Below are positions 43,693 through 53,075 of a stretch of DNA of 64,000 nucleotides, one piece after another. The DNA is taken from contig CACCWT010000003.1 in assembly GCA_902549785.1 (NCBI GenBank), forward strand, positions 1 through 64,000, written 5' to 3'. The translations under genes were made by a program, and so were the position numbers. Origin of the DNA: an uncultured Pelagibacteraceae bacterium (lineage in GTDB: Bacteria > Pseudomonadota > Alphaproteobacteria > Pelagibacterales > Pelagibacteraceae). Under the pieces are notes generated by a model, which saw only the letters and a list, made by a program, of their open reading frames with translations, had not been told where the DNA came from and did not search any database. Position 1 is the stretch's first letter. Every line of letters starts with the position of its first letter.

Positions 43693-46319
43693 TATAAACC
43701 TTTAAGAGTTAATTCTATTTTTTTAACATCTTTTTCAAGATTAGCAAAGTTGCTTTTCTCCTGCTCTACTATATTTTGTGGTGCACGATCCACAAAGGAT
43801 TTATTTGATAATCTAACATCAATTTTTTTCATCTCTTCACTAATTTTTGTAATTTTCTTTTCTAATGTTGATTTGATCATATTTAAATCAACATTTTCAT
43901 CAAAATATAATTTAAATAACTCACCGCTTATGACTATACTTGCAGATGGTTTGTCTAAATCTTTTTCATGAAAATTTTTAATTCTTCCATTTTTTTTCAT
44001 TATATTTTCATTAGAAGATAAAAAGTTTTTATATTCTTTATTTGTATTTTCTGTTGAAATTTCAATAAATGATCCAGGACTTATATTTAATTCATTTTTA
44101 AATGATCTAATTGATGTAATAAAATTAATGATATTATTTATCTCATCATACGATTTTTTTTCATGATAATCATCTTCTAGCCAATTGGCATACATCAAGT
44201 AATCTTTGCCTTCTTTATCTAGCTTATTATTTAACCATATCTCTTCGGTTACAAATGGAATAAATGGATGAAGTATTATTAAAATTTCCTTAAAAACATA
44301 TGCTGATGTTTGTTTTAACTCCTTAATATCTTCCTCATTATCAGAGTTTAAAACTGTTTTAGATAACTCTAAATACCAATCACAAAATGAATGCCATACA
44401 AATTGATAAATAATCTTAGCTGCTTCATCAAATCTATAGTTTTTCAAACTATTTTCCGTGTCATTTTTAACTTTTACAAGCTCAGAAAGTATCCACTTAT
44501 TAATTGTTAAGTTTATATTTTCAGGTTTTTTCACATCACCAAAATCACACTTATTTTGTGTTAAAAAATTATTTGCATTCCAAATTTTATTTAAAAAATT
44601 TCTATAACCTTTAACCCTGTCTTCAGATAATTTTACGTCTCGACCTGGCGATGCCATTGATAAAAGAGTAAATCTCAAAGCATCTGCACTATATTTTTCG
44701 ATAAGTTCTAATGGATCAATTACATTGCCCTTTGATTTAGACATTTTTTGACCCTTTTCATCTCTAACTAAAGCATGAACATAAATATTTTTAAAAGGTT
44801 CCTTATCTAAAAACTGAGTTCCCATCATTATCATTCTAGCAACCCAGAAAAATATGATATCAAAACCTGTAACAAGAACACTTGTTGGATAAAATTTTTC
44901 AACTTCTGGAGTTTTTTCTGGCCAACCTAAAGTCGCAAATGGCCATAGACCTGATGAAAACCAAGTGTCTAGAACATCTTCATCTCTTTTTAATTCCACA
45001 TCTTTTGAATAGAATTCTTTTGCTTGTTTTTTGCACTCATCCTCATTTTCAGCTACAAATATTTTTCCATCAGGTCCGTACCATGCTGGAATTTGATGTC
45101 CCCACCATAATTGACGAGAAATACACCAAGGCTCAATATTATTCATCCATTGGAAGTATGTTTTTGACCAGTTCTCAGGAAAGAATTTAGTTTTGCCGTT
45201 ATTTACTACTTCTTTTGCTTTTACAGCTAAGGTTTTAGCATCAACAAACCATTGTTCTGTTAAATAAGGTTCAATAATAGAATTAGATCTATCTCCATAA
45301 GGAACTTTGTTTACTAACTTTTCTATTTTTTCTAAAAATTTACCCTCTTCAAGATGTTCTAAGATTAATTTTCTTGCTGCAAATCTATCTAAACCTTTAT
45401 ATGGGTCAGGTGCATTGTCATTTATTTTTCCATCAGGAGTAAATATATTAATTACTTCTAACTTGTTTCTTATACCTACATCATAATCATTAAAATCATG
45501 AGCTGGAGTAATTTTTACTGCTCCTGTTCCTTGTTCAGGATCAGCATAATCATCTGTTATTATTTTTATTTTTCTCTTTACTAAAGGAATAATTACAAAC
45601 TTCCCTACTAGATCTTTAAATCTATCGTCTTTTGGATTTACAGCTATTGCAGTATCTCCCAACATAGTTTCAGGTCTAGTTGTTGCAATTGTTATAAATT
45701 TATCAGAATTTTCTATAGGGTAATTTATATAATAAAGTTGAGAATTTACTTCACGCTGATCAACTTCTAAATCAGATATTGCTGTTTTTAAAACAACATC
45801 CCAATTTACAAGTTTTTTTGCTTTGTAGATTAATTTCTTATTATAAAGATCAACAAATACTTTTATGACTGACTTAGATAAATTTTCATCCATTGTGAAT
45901 GCATTACGAGACCAATCGCATGAACATCCAAGTTTTTTAAGTTGATTAATTATTATATCACCATACTCATTCTTCCATTCCCAGACTTTATCTATAAACT
46001 TTTCTCTACCTAAATCGATTTTTTTAACACCTTCTTTTGCAAGTTTTTTTTCAACTAATGCCTGGGTTGCAATACCAGCATGATCTGTTCCTGGTTGCCA
46101 TAAAGTTTCATAATTATTCATTCTATGAAATCTTGTTAAAACATCTTGAATTGAGTTGTTTAAAGCATGACCCATATGAAGGCTTCCTGTTACATTTGGT
46201 GGAGGAATTACAATTGAGAATTTTTTTGAATTTTCTTTAGGTTTAAATAACTGGTTTTTTTCCCAATAATCGTAGATTTTGTTTTCTACATTTATATGCT
46301 CATATTTATCAAAACTCAT
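43692..46319 (-). CDS. valS: valyl-tRNA synthetase
   Basis: Class I synthetase for valine. HIGH motif is [15 protein letters not shown] and KMSKS motif [14 protein letters not shown]; the editing domain contains [12 protein letters not shown]. The anticodon-binding helices and a C-terminal coiled coil (last ~65 residues, [19 protein letters not shown]) complete the usual ValRS. The 875 residues are normal. Confidence 0.97.
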   Translation of the reverse strand: MSFDKYEHINVENKIYDYWEKNQLFKPKENSKKFSIVIPPPNVTGSLHMGHALNNSIQDVLTRFHRMNNYETLWQPGTDHAGIATQALVEKKLAKEGVKKIDLGREKFIDKVWEWKNEYGDIIINQLKKLGCSCDWSRNAFTMDENLSKSVIKVFVDLYNKKLIYKAKKLVNWDVVLKTAISDLEVDQREVNSQLYYINYPIENSDKFITIATTRPETMLGDTAIAVNPKDDRFKDLVGKFVIIPLVKRKIKIITDDYADPEQGTGAVKITPAHDFNDYDVGIRNKLEVINIFTPDGKINDNAPDPYKGLDRFAARKLILEHLEEGKFLEKIEKLVNKVPYGDRSNSIIEPYLTEQWFVDAKTLAVKAKEVVNNGKTKFFPENWSKTYFQWMNNIEPWCISRQLWWGHQIPAWYGPDGKIFVAENEDECKKQAKEFYSKDVELKRDEDVLDTWFSSGLWPFATLGWPEKTPEVEKFYPTSVLVTGFDIIFFWVARMIMMGTQFLDKEPFKNIYVHALVRDEKGQKMSKSKGNVIDPLELIEKYSADALRFTLLSMASPGRDVKLSEDRVKGYRNFLNKIWNANNFLTQNKCDFGDVKKPENINLTINKWILSELVKVKNDTENSLKNYRFDEAAKIIYQFVWHSFCDWYLELSKTVLNSDNEEDIKELKQTSAYVFKEILIILHPFIPFVTEEIWLNNKLDKEGKDYLMYANWLEDDYHEKKSYDEINNIINFITSIRSFKNELNISPGSFIEISTENTNKEYKNFLSSNENIMKKNGRIKNFHEKDLDKPSASIVISGELFKLYFDENVDLNMIKSTLEKKITKISEEMKKIDVRLSNKSFVDRAPQNIVEQEKSNFANLEKDVKKIELTLKGL

Positions 46320-46439
46320 TGATTTGTTTTATAAATTAATCAAATTAATAAACAATAATGAAAATCATTGCTAAATTTATAGACTAATGATCAAAATGAA
46401 TTATACAAAGATCGATTAACAAATATTTTTGTATTTGAT

Positions 46440-46513
46440 GGCAACGTGGCGGAATGGTTACGCAGAGGATTGCAAATCCTTGTATCCCGGTTCGATTCCG
46501 GGCGTTGCCTCCA
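46440..46513 (+). tRNA. tRNA-Cys (GCA)
   Basis: A full cloverleaf with acceptor stem GGCAACG/CGTTGCC, D-arm GGAATGGTTACGC, anticodon GCA in GGATTGCAAATCC, and T-arm GGTTCGATTCC. CCA is encoded. 50 bases separate it from tRNA-Asn; both may share a transcript. Confidence 0.96.
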
Positions 46514-46563
46514 AAAAAAGTATTGAGATAAGTTTTAAAAAAAGTAAGTTGTGAGAAAAATAT

Positions 46564-46639
46564 TCCTCGGTAGCTCAGTTGGTAGAGCAGTTGACTGTTA
46601 ATCAATTGGTCGCAGGTTCGAGTCCTGCCCGAGGAGCCA
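46564..46639 (+). tRNA. tRNA-Asn (GTT)
   Basis: Acceptor stem TCCTCGG/CCGAGGA, D-arm AGCTCAGTTGGTAGAGC, anticodon GTT in TTGACTGTTAATCAA, T-arm CAGGTTCGAGTCCTG, and encoded CCA. It lies seven bases before the stop of the convergent XRE regulator gene. Confidence 0.97.
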
Positions 46640-46645
46640 AATCAA

Positions 46646-47017
46646 TTAAACAGCTTTAGGAATATTTATTTGTGCTATTTGTAAATTTTTTCCGAATTTA
46701 ATTTTTTGATCCTGAGTTAACTCTGAATAAACTTTAACTAAGAAGTTATAGTTTACATTCATATGTCCCTCTTTTGATTTATCAAGATTTACTAAATATT
46801 CTGAAAAATCTTCAAAGAAATAGTTAATTGGAACTTTTAAATAATTTGAAAGTTGCAATAATCTGATTGAACTTACTCCATTAGTTCCTTTTTCATACTT
46901 TTGGATTTGTTGAAAAGTTACATTTATAGCTTTTGCTACTTTAGTTTGAGTTAAACCTAGTGCTAATCGTCTTAGCTTGAGCTTATTGCCAAGATGTTTG
47001 TTAAAATTTTCTTCCAT
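46646..47017 (-). CDS. XRE-family helix-turn-helix regulator
   Basis: A 123-residue protein whose residues 12-66 are a Cro/CI-type HTH (RLALGLTQTKVAKAINVTFQQIQKYEKGTNG). The C-terminal ~55 residues have no known domain and probably mediate dimerisation. It is of a type found singly in most alphaproteobacterial genomes. It lies 144 bases after aapP on the same strand, with TTGCAT-N17-TTAACT as a weak promoter candidate upstream. Its targets are unknown. Confidence 0.9.
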   Translation of the reverse strand: MEENFNKHLGNKLKLRRLALGLTQTKVAKAINVTFQQIQKYEKGTNGVSSIRLLQLSNYLKVPINYFFEDFSEYLVNLDKSKEGHMNVNYNFLVKVYSELTQDQKIKFGKNLQIAQINIPKAV

Positions 47018-47161
47018 TTAAGACCCCTCGTTAAATAAAATATTATTGAGAGTTAATCTAAATAGAAAACTTTATGCAAGTAAAATAATTTTAAAAAAAA
47101 TGGTTTTTTTAATTTATTTCAAACCTGTCAAGTAACTTTTTAGCTAATGTTTAGAATTATT
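47018..47161. other. spacer between aapP and the XRE gene
   Basis: 144 bases without a gene. It holds a possible promoter for the XRE regulator and an AAAAAAAATGGTTTTTTT inverted word that could form a weak hairpin. No operator repeat stands out. Confidence 0.4.
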
Positions 47162-47896
47162 TTAAAGGATTTGGCTTAAAAAAAGCTTTGTTCTGTCACT
47201 CTTTGGATTGGCAAAGAACTCTTTTGTATCAGCCTTCTCAATAATCATACCCTCGTCCATAAAAATGACTTCATCAGCTACTTCTTTGGCAAAACCCATC
47301 TCATGTGTAACAACAATCATTGTCATTCCACCTTTTGCAAGACTTACCATTGCATCAAGTACTTCTTTGATCATTTCTGGATCTAATGCTGATGTTGGTT
47401 CATCAAATAACATAATTTTTGGCTGCATGCATAATGCTCTTGCAATCGCACAACGTTGTTGTTGACCGCCTGAAAGTTGTCCAGGAAATTTGTTTGCTTG
47501 ATCATCAATTTGAACTTTTTTAAGTTGGTCTAATGCTAGTTCTTGGGCCTCTTTTTTTGGCATTTTTTTTACCCAAATAGGTGCAAGTGTGCAATTATCT
47601 AAAATTGAAAGATGCGGGAATAAATTAAATTGTTGAAAAACCATACCAACTTCTGCTCTAATTTTTTCAATATCTTTAGTTTTTTCTGATAGCTCGTTTC
47701 CATCAACGATTATATCACCCTCTTGATGCTCTTCTAATCTATTTATACATCTAATCAATGTTGATTTACCTGAACCTGATGGACCACATACTACAATTTT
47801 CTTATTTGCTTCAACTTCTAAATTAATATTTTTTAAAACTTGAAAATCACCAAACCATTTATTCATATTTTGAATTTTTATAATTGGATCTGACAT
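47162..47896 (-). CDS. aapP: general L-amino acid ABC transporter ATP-binding protein AapP
   Basis: ATPase of a polar-amino-acid importer. Walker [19 protein letters not shown], signature [13 protein letters not shown], Walker [16 protein letters not shown]. The 244 residues match GlnQ/AapP. It is the last gene of aapJQMP, three bases after aapM. Confidence 0.95.
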   Translation of the reverse strand: MSDPIIKIQNMNKWFGDFQVLKNINLEVEANKKIVVCGPSGSGKSTLIRCINRLEEHQEGDIIVDGNELSEKTKDIEKIRAEVGMVFQQFNLFPHLSILDNCTLAPIWVKKMPKKEAQELALDQLKKVQIDDQANKFPGQLSGGQQQRCAIARALCMQPKIMLFDEPTSALDPEMIKEVLDAMVSLAKGGMTMIVVTHEMGFAKEVADEVIFMDEGMIIEKADTKEFFANPKSDRTKLFLSQIL

Positions 47897-47899
47897 ATA

Positions 47900-49171
47900 T
47901 TATCTTTCAGTTTTATATTTAGCTTCTAAGTTATAACTATATTTACTCATTGCATAGCATATAATCCAGAATATTATTGATGCAAAAATATATCCTTCCA
48001 TGGCAAAACCTAACCATTTTGGATTTGTTTTTGCTAAAGCAAGCATCCCTGCTAATTCAGCTAATCCGACTACAAATATTAAAGGCGTATCTTTAACTAA
48101 TGCTAAAAACGTGTTTGCTATTCCAGGTATAACTAATTTTAGAGCTTGTGGTAAAATTACAAAAATATGCATTTTCCAGTAACCCATTCCTAAAGATTTT
48201 GCTGCATCGTATTGACCTCTAGGTAATGATTGTAAACCTCCTCTAATAACCTCTGCACAGTAGGCGGCTTCAAATAATGTAATTGCAATAATTACTCTTA
48301 CTAATTTATCCATAAAAAAATCTTCAGGTAAGAACATTGGAAACATTACAGAAGACATGAATAAAACAGTAATTAAAGGAACTCCTCTCCAAAACTCAAT
48401 GTAGCAAATAGATATATATTTTATAGCTGGAAGATTAGATCTTCTTCCCAATGCAAATATCATTCCTAAAGGAAAACAAAAAATTAGACAGAAAAAAGAA
48501 ACTATAAAAGTAAGAGACAATCCTCCCCATGCACCTGTTTCTACCCATTGGAGACCGAACGATCCACCTGAGATTAAATAGTAAATAACTAGATAAGCTA
48601 TTACTGGATAAATAATTACATAATATAATGCTAAATATTTTTTTAGATTTTCTTTCATAAAATAACCAACAAATCCAAGTGCAATAACTAAAATGAACGC
48701 TGTATTAATTCTCCAATGAAATTCATTTGGATACATTCCATACATAAATCTTCTAAACCAGACTTTAATATACGTCCAGCAAGCTCCTGTTCCTGTACAA
48801 GCATCTTTAGAGTCGCCTGATATATTTGCATCTAAAATCATCCAACTTAAGGATGGAGGAAGAGCTTTAATTATTGAAAAAAGTATTAATAAAGTTAATA
48901 CAGCATTAAAGTTGTTAGTATTTATATTTTTGTTTAATTTATCTAAAGTTTTATTTCCAGAATAATCAATTCTCATCATATTCAATCCAATCAGACCTAT
49001 GATTAAAGGGAACAGCGAACTCAAAGAACCAGGTAAAAAAGATGTTAAATTTATTTTAAGAAAAGCATTTGAAATTACATCAATTAAACTTATTAAAATT
49101 AAAAAAGAACCAATTATAGAATAATTTTTAATATTATCTCTGTTAGGTTTTAAAAAATTTATTGTTTGCAT
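47900..49171 (-). CDS. aapM: general L-amino acid ABC transporter permease AapM
   Basis: Long permease of 423 residues with an N-terminal extension of several helices before the His/Glu permease core (SLGMGYWKMHIFVILPQALKLVIPG). The length and position after aapQ separate AapM/BztC-type permeases from simple GlnP. Three bases separate it from both neighbours. Confidence 0.94.
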   Translation of the reverse strand: MQTINFLKPNRDNIKNYSIIGSFLILISLIDVISNAFLKINLTSFLPGSLSSLFPLIIGLIGLNMMRIDYSGNKTLDKLNKNINTNNFNAVLTLLILFSIIKALPPSLSWMILDANISGDSKDACTGTGACWTYIKVWFRRFMYGMYPNEFHWRINTAFILVIALGFVGYFMKENLKKYLALYYVIIYPVIAYLVIYYLISGGSFGLQWVETGAWGGLSLTFIVSFFCLIFCFPLGMIFALGRRSNLPAIKYISICYIEFWRGVPLITVLFMSSVMFPMFLPEDFFMDKLVRVIIAITLFEAAYCAEVIRGGLQSLPRGQYDAAKSLGMGYWKMHIFVILPQALKLVIPGIANTFLALVKDTPLIFVVGLAELAGMLALAKTNPKWLGFAMEGYIFASIIFWIICYAMSKYSYNLEAKYKTER

Positions 49172-49174
49172 TAC

Positions 49175-50326
49175 TTACTTTTCTTTAATTTCAATTTTTT
49201 TGTTATACCAATTCATTATTGCTGCAATAGTAAGGCTAATAGTTAAGTAGGTTAGCATTGTTATTGAGACAATTTCTATGGCTTTACCTGTTTGCATTAA
49301 TGCAGTACCTGCAAATACAAGAACTAAATCAGGGTATGCAATAGCTGCTGCTAAAGATGAATTTTTTGTTAAATTTAAGTACTGATTGGTTGTAGGTGGA
49401 ATAATAATTCTTAAAGCTTGAGGCATGATAACTAATTTTAGTACTTGATTAGGCGTCAATCCTACAGATGCTGCAGCTTCTTTCTGTCCTTTGCTCACAC
49501 CTTCAATACCAGCTCTTACACACTCCGCTACAAACGTGGATGTATACAGAGATAGAGCTAAAACTAATGCTATTAATTCAGGAGGTAAACTAATTCCACC
49601 CTCATAAATATAGGAAATTTTTGATAATTTTTTAAGCTGCGGAAGTTCAAATTCTAAAGACACTCCTCCAAATAAAAAGGATAAAAGCGGTAAAACGATT
49701 AATAGTGCTATAGAATACAAAAGAACTGGAATTTGTTTACCTTGTGTATCCCTTAAATTATTTGCGTATTTTCTTAATACAATAATTGAAATTATTGCTG
49801 CTAGACCACAGTACAAAAATACATTCAAATTTTCCCATACCATTGCAGGTATGTAATAACCTTTTACAGTCATATAGGTTACACCAAACCATGCATTAGC
49901 TTTTTCTGGCAAAGGCAATGCTCTCAAAGCAGCGTAATACCAAAAGAAAATTTGCAATAATAAGGGTATATTTCTAAAAAATTCTACATACCATGCTGCA
50001 GAGTTTTTTATGAGATAATTTGATGATAATCTTGCTACGCCGATTATCACTCCAAGTATTGTACAAAAAATTATACTTATAAATGACACTAGTAAAGTGT
50101 TTAACAGTCCAACTAGAAAGGCTCTGGCATAGGAGTCTGAACCACTATATTCAATTAAAGAAAACTGAACATCAAATGACGATTCTTGTGATAAAAATCC
50201 AAAACCAAAATCAATACCTCTATTATCCATGTTGGTCTGGGCATTGATTGTTAAAAACCCAAAAATAAGAACAACAAAAAGTATAGCTAAAATCTGAGGT
50301 AGAAATTTTTTTATAATGTTGTTCAT
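49175..50326 (-). CDS. aapQ: general L-amino acid ABC transporter permease AapQ
   Basis: Permease of 383 residues with AapQ-type N-terminus and a core containing EFFRNIPLLLQIFFWYYAALR and the coupling motif EAAASVGLTPNQVLKLVIMPQAL. It partners AapM. It follows aapJ after 63 bases that contain a strong hairpin. Confidence 0.94.
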   Translation of the reverse strand: MNNIIKKFLPQILAILFVVLIFGFLTINAQTNMDNRGIDFGFGFLSQESSFDVQFSLIEYSGSDSYARAFLVGLLNTLLVSFISIIFCTILGVIIGVARLSSNYLIKNSAAWYVEFFRNIPLLLQIFFWYYAALRALPLPEKANAWFGVTYMTVKGYYIPAMVWENLNVFLYCGLAAIISIIVLRKYANNLRDTQGKQIPVLLYSIALLIVLPLLSFLFGGVSLEFELPQLKKLSKISYIYEGGISLPPELIALVLALSLYTSTFVAECVRAGIEGVSKGQKEAAASVGLTPNQVLKLVIMPQALRIIIPPTTNQYLNLTKNSSLAAAIAYPDLVLVFAGTALMQTGKAIEIVSITMLTYLTISLTIAAIMNWYNKKIEIKEK

Positions 50327-50341
50327 TAGAGTCTATATAAA

Positions 50342-50371
50342 AAAAAGGGCTAGATATTTCTAGCCCTTTTT
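50342..50371 (-). terminator. hairpin between aapJ and aapQ (attenuator)
   Basis: A perfect 12-bp stem, AAAAAGGGCTAG / CTAGCCCTTTTT, with a six-base loop; more T residues follow on the minus strand. It has the form of a rho-independent terminator inside an operon and should favour binding-protein mRNA over permease mRNA. Confidence 0.85.
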
Positions 50372-50389
50372 AAGTAATTTAGAATAAAA

Positions 50390-51430
50390 TTATCTTGCTG
50401 GTGGTACGTACAAAATTCCACCTTTAGTCCATAATTCGTTTGGACCTCTATCAGGTAGAATTCCAGTATCAGCTATATTTCTCTTGTAGCTTTCACCGTA
50501 GTTACCAACTTGTTTGATAATTCTTAAGTTCCAGTCGTTATCTAAACCAAAAGCTGCACCTAATTCACCCTCAGCACCAACTAATCTTTTGATAGCTGGA
50601 TTGTTTGAAGTTTTCATCATGTCAGCATTTGATGAGTTAACACCGTACTCTTCTGCTTCGATCATAGTATTTAGTGACCATCTAACTATGTCTTCCCAAA
50701 CAGAATCACCTTGACGTACAACTGGACCTAGTGGTTCTTTTGAAATAGTTTCAGGTAATACTACGTGATCATCTGGAGCTGATAATTTTGTTCTTTGAGC
50801 AGCAAGACCAGATTTATCTGTCGTGTAAGTATCACATCTACCAGCATCGTAAGCAGCTACGACTTCGTCTGCTTTTTCAAAAACTACTGGCTCATAAGAA
50901 ATTCCTCTAGAATCAAAGAAGTCTCTCATATTAAGCTCAGTTGTTGTTCCTAAGTTCGTACAAACAGATGTTCCGTTTTTAAACTCACTTGTAGATTTAA
51001 TTCCTGAACCTTTTCTTACCATGAAACCTTGTCCATCATAGAAATTTACTCCAACAAAAGTTAAACCAATGTCAGCATCTCTAGATAAAGTCCAAGTAGT
51101 ATTTCTTGATAAGATGTCAATTTCACCAGATGTTAGTGCAGTAAATCTCTCTTTTGCACTTAAAGGTGTAAATTTAACTTTAGTTGCATCTCCTAATGTA
51201 GCAGCAGCAACAGCTCTACATACATCAACATCTATTCCTGTCCAATTTCCAGACTCATCTGCATTTGAAAATCCAGGTAGACCTTGAGAAACACCACATC
51301 TTACAAATCCTCTTTTTTTAGTGTTCTCAAGAGTTTTTGATTTCTTAGCAGCAATTGTCTCTGTTGAAAATGCAAAAAGCACAGCAAACATAGCAACTAA
51401 AGAAGTCAATCGTTTTACTAATTTAAACAT
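50390..51430 (-). CDS. aapJ: general L-amino acid ABC transporter binding protein AapJ
   Basis: Periplasmic binding protein with broad amino-acid specificity. The signal peptide ends near ETIAA; the mature part contains RGFVRCGVSQGLPGFSNADESG and WTGIDVDVCRAVAAATLGD, as in AapJ/BztA. The 346 residues match the family. In SAR11 such proteins are among the most abundant in the cell (general knowledge). Confidence 0.95.
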   Translation of the reverse strand: MFKLVKRLTSLVAMFAVLFAFSTETIAAKKSKTLENTKKRGFVRCGVSQGLPGFSNADESGNWTGIDVDVCRAVAAATLGDATKVKFTPLSAKERFTALTSGEIDILSRNTTWTLSRDADIGLTFVGVNFYDGQGFMVRKGSGIKSTSEFKNGTSVCTNLGTTTELNMRDFFDSRGISYEPVVFEKADEVVAAYDAGRCDTYTTDKSGLAAQRTKLSAPDDHVVLPETISKEPLGPVVRQGDSVWEDIVRWSLNTMIEAEEYGVNSSNADMMKTSNNPAIKRLVGAEGELGAAFGLDNDWNLRIIKQVGNYGESYKRNIADTGILPDRGPNELWTKGGILYVPPAR

Positions 51431-51450
51431 TATTTCTTCCTCTTTTATTT

Positions 51451-51485
51451 ATTTGTTAACAAATTATTCAAAAGTAATTTTTGAA
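51451..51485. promoter_or_regulatory. paired inverted repeats in the aapJ leader
   Basis: A perfect 14-base palindrome ATTTGTTAACAAAT (51451-51464) is followed two bases on by TTCAAAA-N5-TTTTGAA (51467-51485). Both lie 21-55 bases before the aapJ ATG. They could be operator sites or fold in the leader RNA. The binding protein is unknown. Confidence 0.5.
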
Positions 51486-51557
51486 TGCCAGAGTAAAGCA
51501 GAAACTAATACAACCATCAACTGTAAAAATACCTCATCAATGTTGACCAATTTGTGC

Positions 51558-51634
51558 TGGCGCGCCCTGAAGGATTCGAACCTCCGACCCACGGTTTAGA
51601 AAACCGTTGCTCTATCCAGCTGAGCTAAGGGCGC
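51558..51634 (-). tRNA. tRNA-Arg (TCT)
   Basis: Acceptor stem GCGCCCT/AGGGCGC, D-arm AGCTCAGCTGGATAGAGC, anticodon TCT in CGGTTTTCTAAACCG, T-arm GAGGTTCGAATCCTT, and encoded CCA. It reads AGA codons, which dominate arginine usage in AT-rich genomes. Confidence 0.96.
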
Positions 51635-51658
51635 AAAGGATAACTTTATAATACTAAT

Positions 51659-53068
51659 TTAATTTTTGAAAAGAAATTTTTTAAATAATATTAGTATTGT
51701 TAATAGCTCTACTCTACCTATTATCATGAAAATTATTAAAAAAATCTTAGTTAAAAAAGAAAGATTATAGAAATCAAAATTTGCAAGTTCAAACATACTT
51801 GAATTGACCGTATTCATAATTGTTAAGATAGAAAGTTTAAATGAATTTTCAAATTGAATATCAGAGAGTGTTAGTATCAAAGTTAACAAGGACAATGAAA
51901 TAATAAAAATAATTATTGAAAAAAAATATTTATTGATGTCTGACTTTTCAGTTTTCTCATTAATTAATGTAACTCTATTTGAATAAATTTGATTGGGCTT
52001 AGTATGGGATAATAGGTTGTTTATAGAAAATTTTAATAAACTTAAGATTTTTATAACCCTAATACCAGAACTAGTCGAAAAAAAAGAACCTCCAATTATA
52101 ACCATAATAAAAAAAACAAAAATTAAATTATTCGGGGTATCGTTAAATGAAATTCCAATATTTGAAATACTACTTGATATAGCAACTAGAATTATAGGGA
52201 AATTATTACTTGGATTTAAAAAAACAAACGAAAAAGAAATTATGATTAATAAATAAATTAAAAGGTTAAAATCTTCACTTAAAAAATTAAGCTTTTTTTT
52301 GTTAAAAAAAATAAGATTATATACTAAAAACAAACTAAAAAATGAAAACAGCATAGTAAAAGATAAAATAATTTTACTAAAATCATTTTCGAATAAGTAA
52401 TCAATTCTATTAACAGGTAAGAAACCACCAGAGGATATTACAGATAATGATAAATTAAATGCATCAAAAGTTCTTAAATTAATGATCTTAAATAAAAAAA
52501 ATATAATTAAAGTTAATGAAGAGTAAATTATTATAATTTTGAGCGATTGTTTAAATATTTCATTATAATTAAAAGATAAGTATTCTGTAAATGATTGCTT
52601 AAGATTTTTATCGAATATGTCAATCAAAAGTAGAATTGAAAAAAGAAAATAAATACCACCGATCCACTGAGAAGTAGATCTCCATAAAATTAAGCTTTCA
52701 TCTAATTGTTTTATATTTTCAAAAATAGTAAATCCAGTAGAAGTAAAACCTGAGATAGCTTCGAAATAAGAATTTAATAAAGTTATATTTTGAATACTAA
52801 AATAATAAGGTATGGATATAATTAATGGAAATAAAAAATAACCAAATAAAACAGTAAATATTTTTTCATAAAGAGTAATTTTTCTTATATTGGTCCTATT
52901 AAAAAATAATATTAATATACCTAAAAAAAAACTTATTAATAAAGTATAAATATAATTTTCAATATTGAAAAAAATATCAAAATAATTTGAATAAATAATG
53001 TTAAAAAAAGACAGAATGCTTATTAAAAATAAAAAAGAACTTATATAAAAAGAGCTAAATTTGTTCAT
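51659..53068 (-). CDS. trkH: Trk potassium transporter membrane subunit TrkH
   Basis: Potassium channel-like membrane protein of 469 residues with about ten helices and several pore-loop segments (ISGFTSTGFTIFENI, SVISSGGFLPVNRID, SSTSGIRVIK-type region). Sequence similarity to TrkH is clear in the pore loops although the rest is Phe/Ile/Asn-rich. It lies 7 bases after trkA, which gates it. Confidence 0.9.
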   Translation of the reverse strand: MNKFSSFYISSFLFLISILSFFNIIYSNYFDIFFNIENYIYTLLISFFLGILILFFNRTNIRKITLYEKIFTVLFGYFLFPLIISIPYYFSIQNITLLNSYFEAISGFTSTGFTIFENIKQLDESLILWRSTSQWIGGIYFLFSILLLIDIFDKNLKQSFTEYLSFNYNEIFKQSLKIIIIYSSLTLIIFFLFKIINLRTFDAFNLSLSVISSGGFLPVNRIDYLFENDFSKIILSFTMLFSFFSLFLVYNLIFFNKKKLNFLSEDFNLLIYLLIIISFSFVFLNPSNNFPIILVAISSSISNIGISFNDTPNNLIFVFFIMVIIGGSFFSTSSGIRVIKILSLLKFSINNLLSHTKPNQIYSNRVTLINEKTEKSDINKYFFSIIIFIISLSLLTLILTLSDIQFENSFKLSILTIMNTVNSSMFELANFDFYNLSFLTKIFLIIFMIIGRVELLTILILFKKFLFKN

Positions 53069-53075
53069 ATTAAAA

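Noticed and set aside
46320..46439. Small RNA or riboswitch upstream of valS or the tRNAs
   Set aside because: The 120-base gap shows no conserved fold I recognise; only AT-rich promoter-like words.
46384..46605. 73-residue minus-strand open frame
   Set aside because: It runs antisense through both tRNA-Cys and tRNA-Asn; the tRNAs are certain and the frame has no family features.
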